Shown: piece by piece, positions 24,296-32,967 of the stretch
Layout of the letters: every line of letters begins with the position of its first letter
How positions within the stretch are numbered: the first letter of the stretch is position 1
Assembly (NCBI GenBank): GCA_028818695.1
Contig: JAPPNK010000004.1
Span: forward strand, 137,888 to 201,887
Direction of reading: 5' to 3'
Source of the DNA: Candidatus Poribacteria bacterium
GTDB lineage: Bacteria; Poribacteria; WGA-4E; GCA-2687025
Length of the DNA stretch: 64,000 bases
Made by a program: the position numbers and the translations under genes
Notes under the pieces: generated by a model
Told to the model about the DNA's origin: nothing
The model's database searches: none
What the model saw: the letters and a program-made list of their open reading frames with translations, nothing else

Positions 24296-25189
24296 ATGTC
24301 TCAAAAACGTTCGTTTCGAAAGCGCGCTCAATACGCTGTTCTGGCGCGCGCCGCGTTTGCCCTTGCGTTCACGGCGCGCCGATTGCCGCATGGAGCCGCG
24401 CTCTCTTTAGGCGCCCGCATCGGCGGTCTGATGCATGCGGCGCTCGGCTCAAGGCGGCGGACTGCGCAGCAAAACGTGGACGCGGCGTTCCCCGAAAAAA
24501 CGGCGCAGGAACGTCAAAACATCGTTCGCGACCATTTTCGGCATCTGGGGCAAAACATCGTGGAGCTGCTGCTCTTTCCGCAGTGGGAGCGGCGGTTTCA
24601 GACGCGCGTTCAGATCGTGGGACGCGCGGAAGCGGAAAAAGCGGCGGAACAAGGGCGCGGCGTCATCCTCTTCATACCGCACACGGGCAACTGGGAGATA
24701 CTCGCGCCGCTTAGCCCGCAATTTTTGCCGAAACCGATGGCGATTGCGCAGCCGCTGCCGCATCCGTCGCTGGACGCGCTCGCCGTCCAATGTAGATCAA
24801 GTGCCGGCCTTGAGCTGACGCCGAGAGAAGGCGCGCTCAAAAAAGTTGTGCGCGGTCTCAGAGAAGGGCGCGCAGCCGGCTTTCTCGCCGACCAGGACGC
24901 CGGTCCAAGCGGAATCCCGACGCTCTTTTTCGGGCGGTACGCCTCGGCGGAGCGCAGCCCGGCGGCGCTGTCGCGCAAACTCGGATGCCCGCTGCTGTTG
25001 TGCGCCCCCTTTAGAAACGGCGGCGGAAAACACACCGTCTTCATTGAACCGATACCGCAGGGCGGCTCCGACCGCGAGACGCTCCAAAACATTTACGCAA
25101 GGCTCGAACAGCTCATCCGCGAGCGCCCCTCGCAATGGTTATGGACGCACAGGCGATGGAAAACAGAGTTCCCGTCATCCTCGCCCTGA
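24296..25189 (+). CDS. LpxL/HtrB-type lipid A acyltransferase
   Basis: 297 residues of the lysophospholipid acyltransferase superfamily. The catalytic H-x4-E motif is HTGNWE (about 137-142). Other family marks are LADQDAG, TLFFGRYAS and the C-terminal SQWLWTHRRWK. These inner-membrane enzymes add secondary acyl chains to lipid A precursors, which supports a lipopolysaccharide-type outer membrane. ATG follows GGAG. The next gene overlaps its end by about 34 bp. Confidence 0.88.
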   Translation: MSQKRSFRKRAQYAVLARAAFALAFTARRLPHGAALSLGARIGGLMHAALGSRRRTAQQNVDAAFPEKTAQERQNIVRDHFRHLGQNIVELLLFPQWERRFQTRVQIVGRAEAEKAAEQGRGVILFIPHTGNWEILAPLSPQFLPKPMAIAQPLPHPSLDALAVQCRSSAGLELTPREGALKKVVRGLREGRAAGFLADQDAGPSGIPTLFFGRYASAERSPAALSRKLGCPLLLCAPFRNGGGKHTVFIEPIPQGGSDRETLQNIYARLEQLIRERPSQWLWTHRRWKTEFPSSSP

Positions 25190-26190
25190 TGGACGGCAAG
25201 CCAGGGCATGAAAGCCAAACGGAAGGCGTCTTGCGCTGCCTTCCCGACTTTGAAGCCGAGCGAGTCCGCATACGCTGGCGGTCCAAACAGCATGACAACG
25301 CGCTGCGAGCCGCCGTTCTGCTTCGGCGCGCCGTCGGGTTAAAGCGGCTCGCCGCGGCGCTGCGGCATGCGCTTCAACCTGAATCGTATGCGGAGCTGGC
25401 GTCCGTCTCCCATGCCGACATCGCGCTGTCGACCGGCTCCTCCGTCGCGGCGCCGAACCTGATTGCGTCGCGCCTCTTGGGGGCGAAAAGCGTTGTCTGT
25501 ATGCGCCCGTCGCCGCTGGGCGTCCGCCCGTTTGACGCCGCGGCGCTGCCGTTCCATGAACGCGGAAGCGGGCGCGTCATCCGCACCTTGGGCGCGCCGA
25601 ACCGAATCAGCCCTGAAATCGTGGACGAAATGAGCGCGCGGATCGATGACCCGATCTGCGTCGGGCTGCTTTTTGGCGGAAACGACCGGCGGTATGTGTG
25701 GTCGGCGCAGGCGGCGGAGCGGACGGCGCAGGCAGTCGTCCATTCGGCGCGTCAAAACGGGATGCGCGCCGCCGCGGCAACCTCCAGACGAACGCCCCCA
25801 GAAGCAGAGGCGGCGATACGGCGCGTCCTAGACGAAAGCGGACTCTGCGTCTACGCTGCCTACGCCGGCGACCCTGAACCGAAACCGATGGCGGCGCTGA
25901 ACGTCCTCGCCCGCAGCGCATGGACAGCCGTTACGGTCGACTCCTTTTCGATGGTGTGCGAAGCGGCGTCCAGCGGGCGTCCTGCGGTTGTCGTGGAAAT
26001 TCCGTCCCGCCGGCGAGACCGTTACGCCCCGACCTACGCCGCCGTCGCCGAGAAGACCGGCATGGGGCGCGTTTCCATCGACGCGCTGGCGGATTGGACT
26101 CCCCCTGCGCAAACGACCGCTCTGAGAGACGCCGAAACGGCGGCGGAAGGCGTCCGGCGACTTCTCCAGACAGGCGACGCGGCATGCTGA
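25156..26190 (+). CDS. ELM1 (DUF1022) family glycosyltransferase-like protein
   Basis: 344 residues matching the ELM1 family, which occurs in bacteria beside lipid A acyltransferases as here. The N-terminus is VILALMDGKPGHESQTEG; later SHADIALSTGSSVAAPNL, GLLFGGNDRRYVW and TVDSFSMVCEAASSGRPAVV. The last resembles the nucleotide-sugar side of GT-B glycosyltransferases. A role in envelope glycolipid assembly is inferred from context. ATG at 25156 is preferred; ATG 25141 is possible. The gene overlaps lpxL upstream and the barrel-protein gene downstream. Confidence 0.8.
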   Translation: MENRVPVILALMDGKPGHESQTEGVLRCLPDFEAERVRIRWRSKQHDNALRAAVLLRRAVGLKRLAAALRHALQPESYAELASVSHADIALSTGSSVAAPNLIASRLLGAKSVVCMRPSPLGVRPFDAAALPFHERGSGRVIRTLGAPNRISPEIVDEMSARIDDPICVGLLFGGNDRRYVWSAQAAERTAQAVVHSARQNGMRAAAATSRRTPPEAEAAIRRVLDESGLCVYAAYAGDPEPKPMAALNVLARSAWTAVTVDSFSMVCEAASSGRPAVVVEIPSRRRDRYAPTYAAVAEKTGMGRVSIDALADWTPPAQTTALRDAETAAEGVRRLLQTGDAAC

Positions 26191-26984
26191 ATCTGCCCCG
26201 TCTGCTGCTCTGCGCGGCGCTCTCGGCTTGCATAACGGCGCCCGCTTCGGCGGAGGATGCTGAAATACGGCTGCCGTTGCCGGGACCTGTGGACGCGCGC
26301 GCCGCCGCGATGGGAGGCGCAGGAGCGGCGCTTCTGGACGGGGGAGTCGGTTTTTTTCACAACCCCGCCCATCTCGGCTTCGGACAGGGCGCCGTCTTTT
26401 TTGGACAAACGAACCTGACAGGACGCTCCGACATTTCCTTCGATCCGAAAGGCGCCTCCTACCGCTGGCGCGGATGGGGTCTCGCATGGGGCAACCGCAT
26501 CGGGCAGACAGACGGCGTCTTTGACCACACCTACTTGAGCGCGGCTCGGCGGATTGGGCGTCATGCGTCGGCGGGCGTCAGCGGAAAGTTCTGGCGGAAG
26601 CATCCGTCGGAGCGGTTTCAATTTTTGGGTCATGCGCCCGTATTGGATGTCGGGGCTTTGCTGCTGCCGTCGGAGCGGTGGACGGTCGGGGGGCGGCTGA
26701 GTCAAACGGAGCGCGGCGCCGGCTTTGAGCGTTATGCGGTCGGATCGTCGCTGCGTCTAGGGCGTTTTCTTTTTTTGGTTGAATGGGACGGCGGGGGGCG
26801 TTTCGGCGCGGAATGGAACCTGCCAATGCGCCTTCAGCTGCGCATCGGCTACGGCGCAGGGGAGCCGCGCGTCGGCCTCTCCACGCGGACAGGACCGCTG
26901 GAGGCGCGGATCGCATGGATGCGTCTGGAAGGCGCCCATGCGCTTTTCATACAGGGCAACTTCGCGCTCATCGAGACGCCCTAA
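26184..26984 (+). CDS. Outer-membrane beta-barrel protein, PorV-like
   Basis: 266 residues with a signal peptide (LLLCAALSACITAPASA; the internal Cys might alternatively be a lipobox). The mature start PVDARAAAMGGAGAALLDG followed by FFHNPAHLGFGQ is typical of PorV/PorQ and related barrel proteins. The rest alternates in amphipathic strands (YRWRGWGLAWGNRI, ASAGVSGKFWRK, RWTVGGRLSQTERG). ATG at 26184 overlaps the ELM1 stop. The three genes lpxL, ELM1 and this one form an envelope operon. Confidence 0.78.
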   Translation: MLNLPRLLLCAALSACITAPASAEDAEIRLPLPGPVDARAAAMGGAGAALLDGGVGFFHNPAHLGFGQGAVFFGQTNLTGRSDISFDPKGASYRWRGWGLAWGNRIGQTDGVFDHTYLSAARRIGRHASAGVSGKFWRKHPSERFQFLGHAPVLDVGALLLPSERWTVGGRLSQTERGAGFERYAVGSSLRLGRFLFLVEWDGGGRFGAEWNLPMRLQLRIGYGAGEPRVGLSTRTGPLEARIAWMRLEGAHALFIQGNFALIETP

Positions 26985-27024
26985 CCTGTATGGCGGGCAG
27001 AGGGGGGCGGAACGATGTTTTAAT

Positions 27025-27756
27025 TTACATCTCAACTGAAGGGGCGGGATCGTCCATGCGGATCGTGTAGCGCAGAAACAGGTCGTCTCCTGCGATGCGC
27101 ACAGAGGCGAGCTTCAACGGAACGAGCTTCTCAAGCGGCAGCCCCTGTCCGCCGACGAGCGTCGGCAGCCCCTGTCCGCCGATGAGGCATGGCGACACGG
27201 TCAGCAGAACTTCGTCCACGCAGCCCGCCTCCAAAAACGCGCTGTTCACCTGCCCCCCGCCTTCCAACAAAATGCGCTCCGCCCCGTATTCGCGCCGCAG
27301 AATCTCCACAACGCGCCGCGGATTGACGGAACGCTCCCCCGCCCGACGAACCTGCGCGACCTCCTTCAAAGCGCGCTCCCGTTCAGGATCAACGATGTCC
27401 GCGCAGAAGACGACGGCGGGCGATTCATGCCCAAAAAAAAGGCGCGCGTTGGGCGGAATATTTCCCCGTCCGCTGACGACCGCCCGCAGCGGCGTCGCCC
27501 ATCGACCGGCGCTCCGCCGTTTTTCTTTCAGGCTGCTGGGCGTCCAGAACGCCGGGTTGTCGTTCGCAACCGTGCCGGCGCCGATGACGACCGCGTCCGC
27601 GTCGCCGCGCATTTGGCGCAGGAACGCCTTGTCGTTGGCGGAAGCGAAGCGCGGGCCGGCGTTGTCGGCGGTTGTGATCTTGCCGTCGACGCTCGCAACG
27701 GCGATCAGAACAACCCGCGCGGGCGCGGAGGAGGAGCCGGTTCGTTCCATACGCAT
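27025..27756 (-). CDS. RibD C-terminal/dihydrofolate-reductase-fold reductase
   Basis: About 243 residues without the RibD deaminase domain. Family features: VASVDGKITTADNAG, MRGDADAVVIGAGTVANDNP, RILLEGGGQVNSAFL and DEVLLTVSPCLIGG. Such stand-alone proteins reduce pyrimidine intermediates of riboflavin or deazaflavin synthesis with NADPH, or act on other substrates. A short direct repeat encodes GGQGLPTLVGGQGLP. ATG at 27756 or 27750 is likely; both overlap the upstream gene by about 50 bp. Confidence 0.82.
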   Translation of the reverse strand: MRMERTGSSSAPARVVLIAVASVDGKITTADNAGPRFASANDKAFLRQMRGDADAVVIGAGTVANDNPAFWTPSSLKEKRRSAGRWATPLRAVVSGRGNIPPNARLFFGHESPAVVFCADIVDPERERALKEVAQVRRAGERSVNPRRVVEILRREYGAERILLEGGGQVNSAFLEAGCVDEVLLTVSPCLIGGQGLPTLVGGQGLPLEKLVPLKLASVRIAGDDLFLRYTIRMDDPAPSVEM

Positions 27757-28109
27757 CTCAGCTGGTCGTTTTGAGCGATCATGGCGCGCATGCGGGCGCG
27801 CGGCTTGTCGGCGCCGTTCCAATAAACAAGTATGTCTTCGCCGGCGGGTTCTAGGAGCTGCCGTTTGGCGAGCGTCTCCAGCTCGTCCAGCGAGGCGATG
27901 CGGCGTCGGTGCGCGTTCCGCCGTTCGCTGTCGATCCAGATGTAGCGCAGCCCGCCTTTTGCGTCGGGGCGTATTTCAAGGCGCATCCAGAGCCGCCCGT
28001 CGATCTCCCAGCGCATGTCGACCCGCCCCGCCGCCCCGTCTCCGAGCCATGCGCGGAAGCGGCTGTCCATTTCAACCAGTCCGTCTGTCGGGGGGCGCGT
28101 TGAGAACAT
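27705..28109 (-). CDS. Unrecognised small protein
   Basis: About 134 residues from ATG 28109 (MFSTRPPTDGLVEMDSRF), or 147 from ATG 28148. The shorter form is preferred because the promoter -10 box (TATCAT, 28152-28147) overlaps the upstream ATG. The protein has strands such as MRWEIDGRLWMRLEIRPD and GLRYIWIDSE, then a helical stretch and a Pro/Arg-rich tail. No family is recognised. It is probably co-transcribed with the reductase it overlaps. Confidence 0.6.
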   Translation of the reverse strand: MFSTRPPTDGLVEMDSRFRAWLGDGAAGRVDMRWEIDGRLWMRLEIRPDAKGGLRYIWIDSERRNAHRRRIASLDELETLAKRQLLEPAGEDILVYWNGADKPRARMRAMIAQNDQLRCVWNEPAPPPRPRGLF

Positions 28110-28146
28110 CGGTCGTTTCCGTGTGTGCGGCGGCGCGTTGGCATTC

Positions 28147-28216
28147 ATGATAATGCGGTTTGGGCGGCGTGTCGAGTTTTCAACCTGACCTTAAGGCTTT
28201 AGTTGGAACATGTCGG
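28147..28216 (-). promoter_or_regulatory. Promoter of the small protein-reductase pair with conserved upstream element
   Basis: On the minus strand: TTCCAACT-N10-GGTCA (ending at 28186), 10 bases, TCGACA (28175-28170), 17-bp spacer, TATCAT (28152-28147). Confidence 0.6.
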
Positions 28217-28331
28217 TATGCGAACGCGGACGTTGTCTGTTGGACTCTGGATTCCCGCTTTCGCGGGAATGACGGCATGGGTCGACTGCCTTAGCGTAAA
28301 AATGAACGCTGTTGCCTATTAGGTACTGCCG
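28186..28331. repeat. Long composite repeat: upstream element, hairpin and shared tail
   Basis: About 146 bp. It contains the upstream element (28186-28212), then the hairpin TTCCCGC-TTTC-GCGGGAA near 28252-28269, then a tail from GACGGCATGGGTCG to ACTGCCG. The same order and close sequence recur at 45998-46150. Such length identity is more than a protein-binding site needs and suggests duplication or mobility. Confidence 0.65.
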
Positions 28332-28345
28332 TTTCTGGGCAGCCC

Positions 28346-28375
28346 TTGCATGAAAAGCCCTAGCGAGTGTACACT
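28346..28375 (+). promoter_or_regulatory. Promoter of the DAO-queG operon
   Basis: TTGCAT (28346-28351), 18-bp spacer, TACACT (28370-28375). Start of transcription near 28382 fits the ATG at 28410 and excludes the in-frame codon at 28350. Confidence 0.55.
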
Positions 28376-28409
28376 TCTTCATGCAAACGGCGAAGGAGTC
28401 GTCAAACGA

Positions 28410-29660
28410 ATGAAAGCGTCCATTCGCGTTGTTGTCATCGGCGGAGGCGTCATCGGCGCCGCGGCGGCGTTGGAGCTGGCGCGCGGCGGGCGGTTTGAGG
28501 TCTCGGTCATTGAGCGGCTGCCGCAGATTGCCGCAGGCTCCACCGCCGCTTCGACTGCCGTGATACGCCAATTCTACCGCAGCGGCGAATCGATCAAGCT
28601 GGCGCGGTCGGGGCTGCATGTCTGGCGCGATTGGCGCGGATGGCTTGGACGCTTTGCCCCCGCCCCTCCGCTCGCCGAGTTTTGCGGCGCGGGCGCGCTC
28701 TGGATCTTCCCCGAAACAAGCCGCGCCAAAGAAATGCCGCACATTCAAGAATGCATGCGCCTCGGCGTCCAGCTGGAGCTTCTGACGCAGGAGCGGATGC
28801 GGGAGCGTTTCCCCGCCTTTCATTTTTTAGACGAACCGCGCGTCTTCGGCATTTTGGAAACGGAAGCGGGTTATGTGGACATGCCCTCGCTTGCGGCGCG
28901 AAACATGATGGGAGCGGCGCTGGCGACCGGGAACGCGCGTCTTTATCTGAACGCGCAGGCGGTTGATTTTCCGGACAACGGCGTCGTCATCGACCAGAAT
29001 GGGGAGCGGAAGACGATCCAAGCGGACGCTGTCTTGAATGCGGCGGGTCCGCATTCGTATCTTGTGAACGCGCTGGCGGGATGCCCGCTCCCGCTGACGA
29101 CCGCGCCGAACCGTCAGCAGTTCATCGACGCGCGCGAGACGGCCGCCCTCGCGCGCCATCCAGACACGCCGCTCTGCGTCGACCTTCTGAACGGCTTTTA
29201 CATGAAGCCCGACTCTCGGCGGTTTCGCGTCGGGGCGATTCTTCCTAAAGACGAGCGCGATTTTGCGCCCGATCCCGACCGGTTCGACGCGCGCCTTTCG
29301 GACGCATTTGCGGAGGAAAAAACGCGCGCGCTGCGTCGGCGCATGCCTGAGGCGCGGCTGGAAGAGGCAGGCGGAGGAGCCGCTTTATACGACGTAACGG
29401 TCGCCGACTGGAAGCCTGTCATCGACAAAATGGATAGAGAAGGTTATTTTGCGGCGGTCGGGACGAGCGGCGCTTGGTTCAAGGGCGCGCCTGTGATTGG
29501 ACGGCTGACGGAGCGGCTCATGAGCGCCAACCTGCTTGGCGGGATCGATACGGACGCGGCGCCGTTGACGGTTCCGCTGCCTTACACGGGACAGGAGCTG
29601 GACATGCGCGCCTTTTCGCGCCGCCGCTCCCCTGGTCCCGAAGGCGGAGTCATCGGATGA
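28410..29660 (+). CDS. FAD-dependent DAO-type oxidoreductase
   Basis: 416 residues. The N-terminal dinucleotide-binding motif is VVVIGGGVIGAAAALELAR with the terminal acid in VSVIER. The DAO-family STAASTAVIRQFYRSG segment follows, where flavin contacts are made, and DAVLNAAGPHSY lies mid-protein. The C-terminal WFKGAPVIGRLTERLMS fits the flavin-binding closure. Members oxidise amines such as sarcosine, glycine or D-amino acids; the substrate here is unknown. ATG at 28410 is supported by the promoter. Its stop overlaps queG (ATGA). Confidence 0.86.
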   Translation: MKASIRVVVIGGGVIGAAAALELARGGRFEVSVIERLPQIAAGSTAASTAVIRQFYRSGESIKLARSGLHVWRDWRGWLGRFAPAPPLAEFCGAGALWIFPETSRAKEMPHIQECMRLGVQLELLTQERMRERFPAFHFLDEPRVFGILETEAGYVDMPSLAARNMMGAALATGNARLYLNAQAVDFPDNGVVIDQNGERKTIQADAVLNAAGPHSYLVNALAGCPLPLTTAPNRQQFIDARETAALARHPDTPLCVDLLNGFYMKPDSRRFRVGAILPKDERDFAPDPDRFDARLSDAFAEEKTRALRRRMPEARLEEAGGGAALYDVTVADWKPVIDKMDREGYFAAVGTSGAWFKGAPVIGRLTERLMSANLLGGIDTDAAPLTVPLPYTGQELDMRAFSRRRSPGPEGGVIG

Positions 29661-30832
29661 AGCGGCGCCCGATACCGTTGGAGCAGCTGGTTGAGGCGGC
29701 GCGCGGCTTCGGTTTTGACGCGGCGGGGGCGGCGCCGGCCGTTCCGTATCCGCGCGCCGACTTTCTGGACGAGTGGCTGCGCCAAAAACGGCACGGCTCC
29801 ATGGAATATCTAGCCCGAACCCCAGAGCGCCGCAAAGACCCGCGCCAGATTGTTCCAAACGCCAGGTCGGTCGTCTGCGTCGCCAAGCGTTACCGCCCCG
29901 ACCTTCCCCCGCAGGAGAAAAGCGCCGAAACGGACGCCGATCTGCGCGGAACCGTCGCCTCCTACGCCTGGGGCGGCGACTACCATGACGCCATGCGCAA
30001 GCCGCTTCTGCGCCTCCAAGAGTGGATCCATGAACGCGCCGGCGCCGATGTTGAAAGCCGTCCGTATATTGACACGGGACCGATTCTGGAGCGTCCGGCG
30101 GCGTCTTTGGCGGGGCTTGGATGGGTCGGCAAGAACACGCTTCTGTTGAACCGCTCGCTCGGCTCCTACTTCTTTTTAGGCGAAATTATCACGACCGCCG
30201 AGATCGAAACGGGCGCGCCGACTGCCGACCATTGCGGCTCATGCGTCCGCTGCCTTGAAGCATGCCCGACCGGCGCCTTCCCAGAGCCGTATGTGATGGA
30301 CGCCTCCAGATGCGTCTCCTATCTCACCATTGAGCGGCGCGGACCGATGCCGCTGGAGCTGCGGGACGGCGTCGGCGATATGGTCTTCGGATGCGACATC
30401 TGCCAAGAGGTGTGTCCGTGGAACCGTCCGTCCAACCGCGAGGCTCCCGACGACGCCGACGAGTACGTCCCGCGCAACGACATTTTGCCGCATTGGCCGA
30501 ATCCGAAGCTGGACGATCTGATGCTTCTAGACGACGAAAGCTTCCGCGAGCGGTTTCGCGGAAGCCCCGTCAAACGAACGAAGCGGCGCGGGCTGCTTCG
30601 AAACGCCGCGGTCGCCCTCGGCAACGCGCGCGACCCCCGCGCCGTCCCCGCCTTGACGGTCGGGTTGAGCGACGAGGAGCCGCTTGTGCGCAGCCACTCC
30701 GCCTGGGCGCTTGGAAAAATCGGCGGAGAGGCTGCCGTCAACGCCCTGAAAGAGCGCGCCGCGCTTGAAACGGACGCCGACGTTCAGAGCGAGATCGAAC
30801 GCGCGCTCACTTCGGCGACAGCGCCGCGCTAA
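29657..30832 (+). CDS. queG: Epoxyqueuosine reductase
   Basis: 391 residues. The cobalamin-binding N-terminal half has HGSMEYLARTPERRKDP, ARSVVCVAKRYRP and GLGWVGKNTLLLN. Two [4Fe-4S] clusters are supplied by CGSCVRCLEACPTGAF and GCDICQEVCPWN. A C-terminal HEAT-like region (RNAAVALGNARDPRAVPALT) is normal for QueG. It performs the last step of queuosine synthesis at tRNA wobble position 34. The ATG overlaps the DAO gene stop by four bases. The end overlaps the convergent lipoprotein gene by 26 bp. Confidence 0.95.
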   Translation: MKRRPIPLEQLVEAARGFGFDAAGAAPAVPYPRADFLDEWLRQKRHGSMEYLARTPERRKDPRQIVPNARSVVCVAKRYRPDLPPQEKSAETDADLRGTVASYAWGGDYHDAMRKPLLRLQEWIHERAGADVESRPYIDTGPILERPAASLAGLGWVGKNTLLLNRSLGSYFFLGEIITTAEIETGAPTADHCGSCVRCLEACPTGAFPEPYVMDASRCVSYLTIERRGPMPLELRDGVGDMVFGCDICQEVCPWNRPSNREAPDDADEYVPRNDILPHWPNPKLDDLMLLDDESFRERFRGSPVKRTKRRGLLRNAAVALGNARDPRAVPALTVGLSDEEPLVRSHSAWALGKIGGEAAVNALKERAALETDADVQSEIERALTSATAPR

Positions 30833-31763
30833 TGGAGTCCCTTATCGTTACCTTGTTCGAAGGAAGATCGATATCTTCGTCATCAATCAGCTCAAATTCC
30901 GCCGCCAAAACCATCCCGCTCTCATACCGAACCGCCAAACCTGTCGCCGTGTCGACCATGTAATGCCCGTTGAGAGTCCCGGTCGCCACTTCATATGTCG
31001 TCTCTCCTTCGTCGGGCTGGTCTGGCAAGTCGATCTCGACGTCGACTACGGCGCTGAGCTCTCCGCTGAACTCGATTCGCGCCATTTCGTTCTCCACGCT
31101 TGCGAGGGTGTAGGTCATGTCTCCCATGACGCCGGGCGACGCTTCCCGTTTGCCTTTCCATGCGTCGTCGACATACAGCTGGCTCGGCGGAGTCGGCGCA
31201 TAGAGGGCGCTGAACGTCAGCTTCCATTGCTTCGCCACCTCAGTACCAAGAAACGGATCGGCGGGGTCGAGCTCCTCGCCGAACAGATCTTCCGCTTTTG
31301 CCCTCATCGCCTCAAACATCTCGTCAATGCCGCTCCACTCTCCAGGCTGCCCGTTCTCATTTATCGGAGCGCTGAAAACCTTGCCGACCAGCTCCTGATA
31401 GATCAGGTTGATGAAGGGCGTCGGCGGCCCGGGAGATCCATCCGGGAGATATAGGACAGGCGCCATCGACGCTTCCTTGACCGTGTAAAATGCGGCGGCT
31501 CCTCCGCCCTCGCCAACGATAAAGTCCACATCCAATTTCATCTCAATCTCATGATCATATGCAAGGGGCGCGTCGAAGAAGTCGACCCGAACATTTGTGT
31601 CAATGCGGAGGTTCATCTCGTAGCTGGTTCCCAGTACCTGCGCCGGGTCGAAGAGATAGCTTATCGGACCGATTCGGTCTCCTCCGTTGTCGTCCTCTCC
31701 GCATCCGAAGGCGAGAACAAGCAGACAAGCGAAAGCCGCGGACATCAGCGAGCGAAGGTTCAT
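30807..31763 (-). CDS. Lipoprotein of unknown function
   Basis: 318 residues with a lipobox signal (AAFACLLVLAFGC). The mature protein is beta-rich: SYEMNLRIDTNVRVDF, EIEMKLDVDFIVGEGGG, MARIEFSGELSAVVDVEIDL and GTLNGHYMVDTATGLAVRYE. The alternation resembles lipocalin-like or DUF6263-type lipoproteins, but I cannot assign it. ATG follows AAAGGAG. A TCCCAACT-N10-GGTCA copy lies about 90 bp upstream of the start. Confidence 0.7.
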   Translation of the reverse strand: MNLRSLMSAAFACLLVLAFGCGEDDNGGDRIGPISYLFDPAQVLGTSYEMNLRIDTNVRVDFFDAPLAYDHEIEMKLDVDFIVGEGGGAAAFYTVKEASMAPVLYLPDGSPGPPTPFINLIYQELVGKVFSAPINENGQPGEWSGIDEMFEAMRAKAEDLFGEELDPADPFLGTEVAKQWKLTFSALYAPTPPSQLYVDDAWKGKREASPGVMGDMTYTLASVENEMARIEFSGELSAVVDVEIDLPDQPDEGETTYEVATGTLNGHYMVDTATGLAVRYESGMVLAAEFELIDDEDIDLPSNKVTIRDSISAALSPK

Positions 31764-31851
31764 GATACAGCTCCTTTCAAGAGCTCCTGAACGATTTTCT
31801 GTCGCCTTGCAATGCTAACTAACGAAGACGGCGCCATCTCGGTTTACCCTC

Positions 31852-31880
31852 TGACCATGCCTCTTAAGTTGGGACATTCG
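31852..31880 (-). promoter_or_regulatory. Upstream element copy without a clear promoter
   Basis: TCCCAACT-N10-GGTCA on the minus strand, ending at 31852, pointing at the lipoprotein gene. The best -35/-10 pair downstream (TAAACC and TTAGTT) is weak, so this copy does not fit the pattern cleanly. Confidence 0.4.
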
Positions 31881-31977
31881 CCTTAGCCCAAAAGCGCGCC
31901 GCCAACGCATGACGCTCGGAGCGCTTTGCGCTACCATGCCTATAGGCGGCGCTTAATCTTAATGATGAGAGAAGCCG

Positions 31978-32967
31978 ATGATCGCTGTCCGCGTCATGGG
32001 AAATCGACAGATTGAAATCGTAGAGGCGCAGGAGCCGAATCCTAACCCCGGCAGGCTCGCCATCGATGTGAAGGCGTCCGGCATCTGCGGAAGCGAAATG
32101 CCCGCCTACCGCGGAACGCAGCCGCGCCCCTCCAACAACGGACACGAGATTGCCGGCGTCGTCGTCCATAACGGCGGCTCCGTCCGCTTTCAGGTCGGCG
32201 CGCGCGTCGGCGTCCACGCCGTCTGGGGATGCGGCGAATGCGCCGAATGCGAACAGGGAAGATACACCCGATGCCCGCGCCTGCGCCACAGCGGCGGCGG
32301 ACATTCCGAGCGCGTCTCTGTCCCCGAACATGTTTGCCTGCCGATGCCGGACGACATGAGTTTTGAAGAGGGCGTACTCTATACGGGGGACGGGCTGGGC
32401 GTTCCCTACCGCGTTTCTCAGCGGCTTGGAGAGACGCGCGGCGAATGGGTCTGCGTCACAGGCGCGGGACCGATCGGGCTTGGAAACACGCTCGTTCAGA
32501 CCTTTCTAGGCGCGCGCGTCGTTGTGTTGGATATGAACCCGCGCCGGCTGGAATTCGCCCGTCGACTCGGCGCCGAAGCGACTCTCAACCTGAACGAGAT
32601 CGACCGCCCAGACGAAGCGGTCATTGAAACGGCGGGCGGATTGCCGCGCTACTGCATCGAGGCGTCCGGAAAGCCGCAGGCGCTCCGCTTTCTATTGGAC
32701 ATCGCGCGGAAGGGCGGAACCGTCATGGCGGTCGGCGAGCAGGGAGAGCTGCCCGTCTCGCCCAGCCGAGACCTGATCCACAAAGACCTGACGCTCATGG
32801 GCAGTCTGTACTACCATTTTTCGGACTACCCCGACATGCTCGCCATGCGGCAGATGGGGCTGCGGGCGGAACGGCTCATCGGCAGGCGGTATCCGCTTCA
32901 GGAGGCGGCTGCCGCGTTTCAAGCGTTTGACGAGGGCGCGCCGGGCAAGCTTATTTTGAACCCGTAA
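31978..32967 (+). CDS. Zinc-dependent medium-chain alcohol dehydrogenase
   Basis: 329 residues. The catalytic zinc site is Cys37 (SGICGSE) with His56-Glu57 (NGHE). The structural zinc site has Cys85, Cys88, Cys91 and Cys99 (GCGECAECEQGRYTRC). The coenzyme motif is VTGAGPIGLG with the acid in VVVLDMNPRR, indicating NAD preference. It resembles sorbitol/threonine-type dehydrogenases acting on polyols or sugar alcohols; the substrate is undetermined. ATG follows AGAG. Its end overlaps asd (convergent) by 17 bp. Confidence 0.9.
   Translation: MIAVRVMGNRQIEIVEAQEPNPNPGRLAIDVKASGICGSEMPAYRGTQPRPSNNGHEIAGVVVHNGGSVRFQVGARVGVHAVWGCGECAECEQGRYTRCPRLRHSGGGHSERVSVPEHVCLPMPDDMSFEEGVLYTGDGLGVPYRVSQRLGETRGEWVCVTGAGPIGLGNTLVQTFLGARVVVLDMNPRRLEFARRLGAEATLNLNEIDRPDEAVIETAGGLPRYCIEASGKPQALRFLLDIARKGGTVMAVGEQGELPVSPSRDLIHKDLTLMGSLYYHFSDYPDMLAMRQMGLRAERLIGRRYPLQEAAAAFQAFDEGAPGKLILNP

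Noticed and set aside
27130-27190. Direct repeat in the RibD-like reductase (GGQGLPTLVGGQGLP)
   Set aside because: The reductase family commonly has a Gly-rich stretch of this kind before the last strands, so it need not be a recent duplication.
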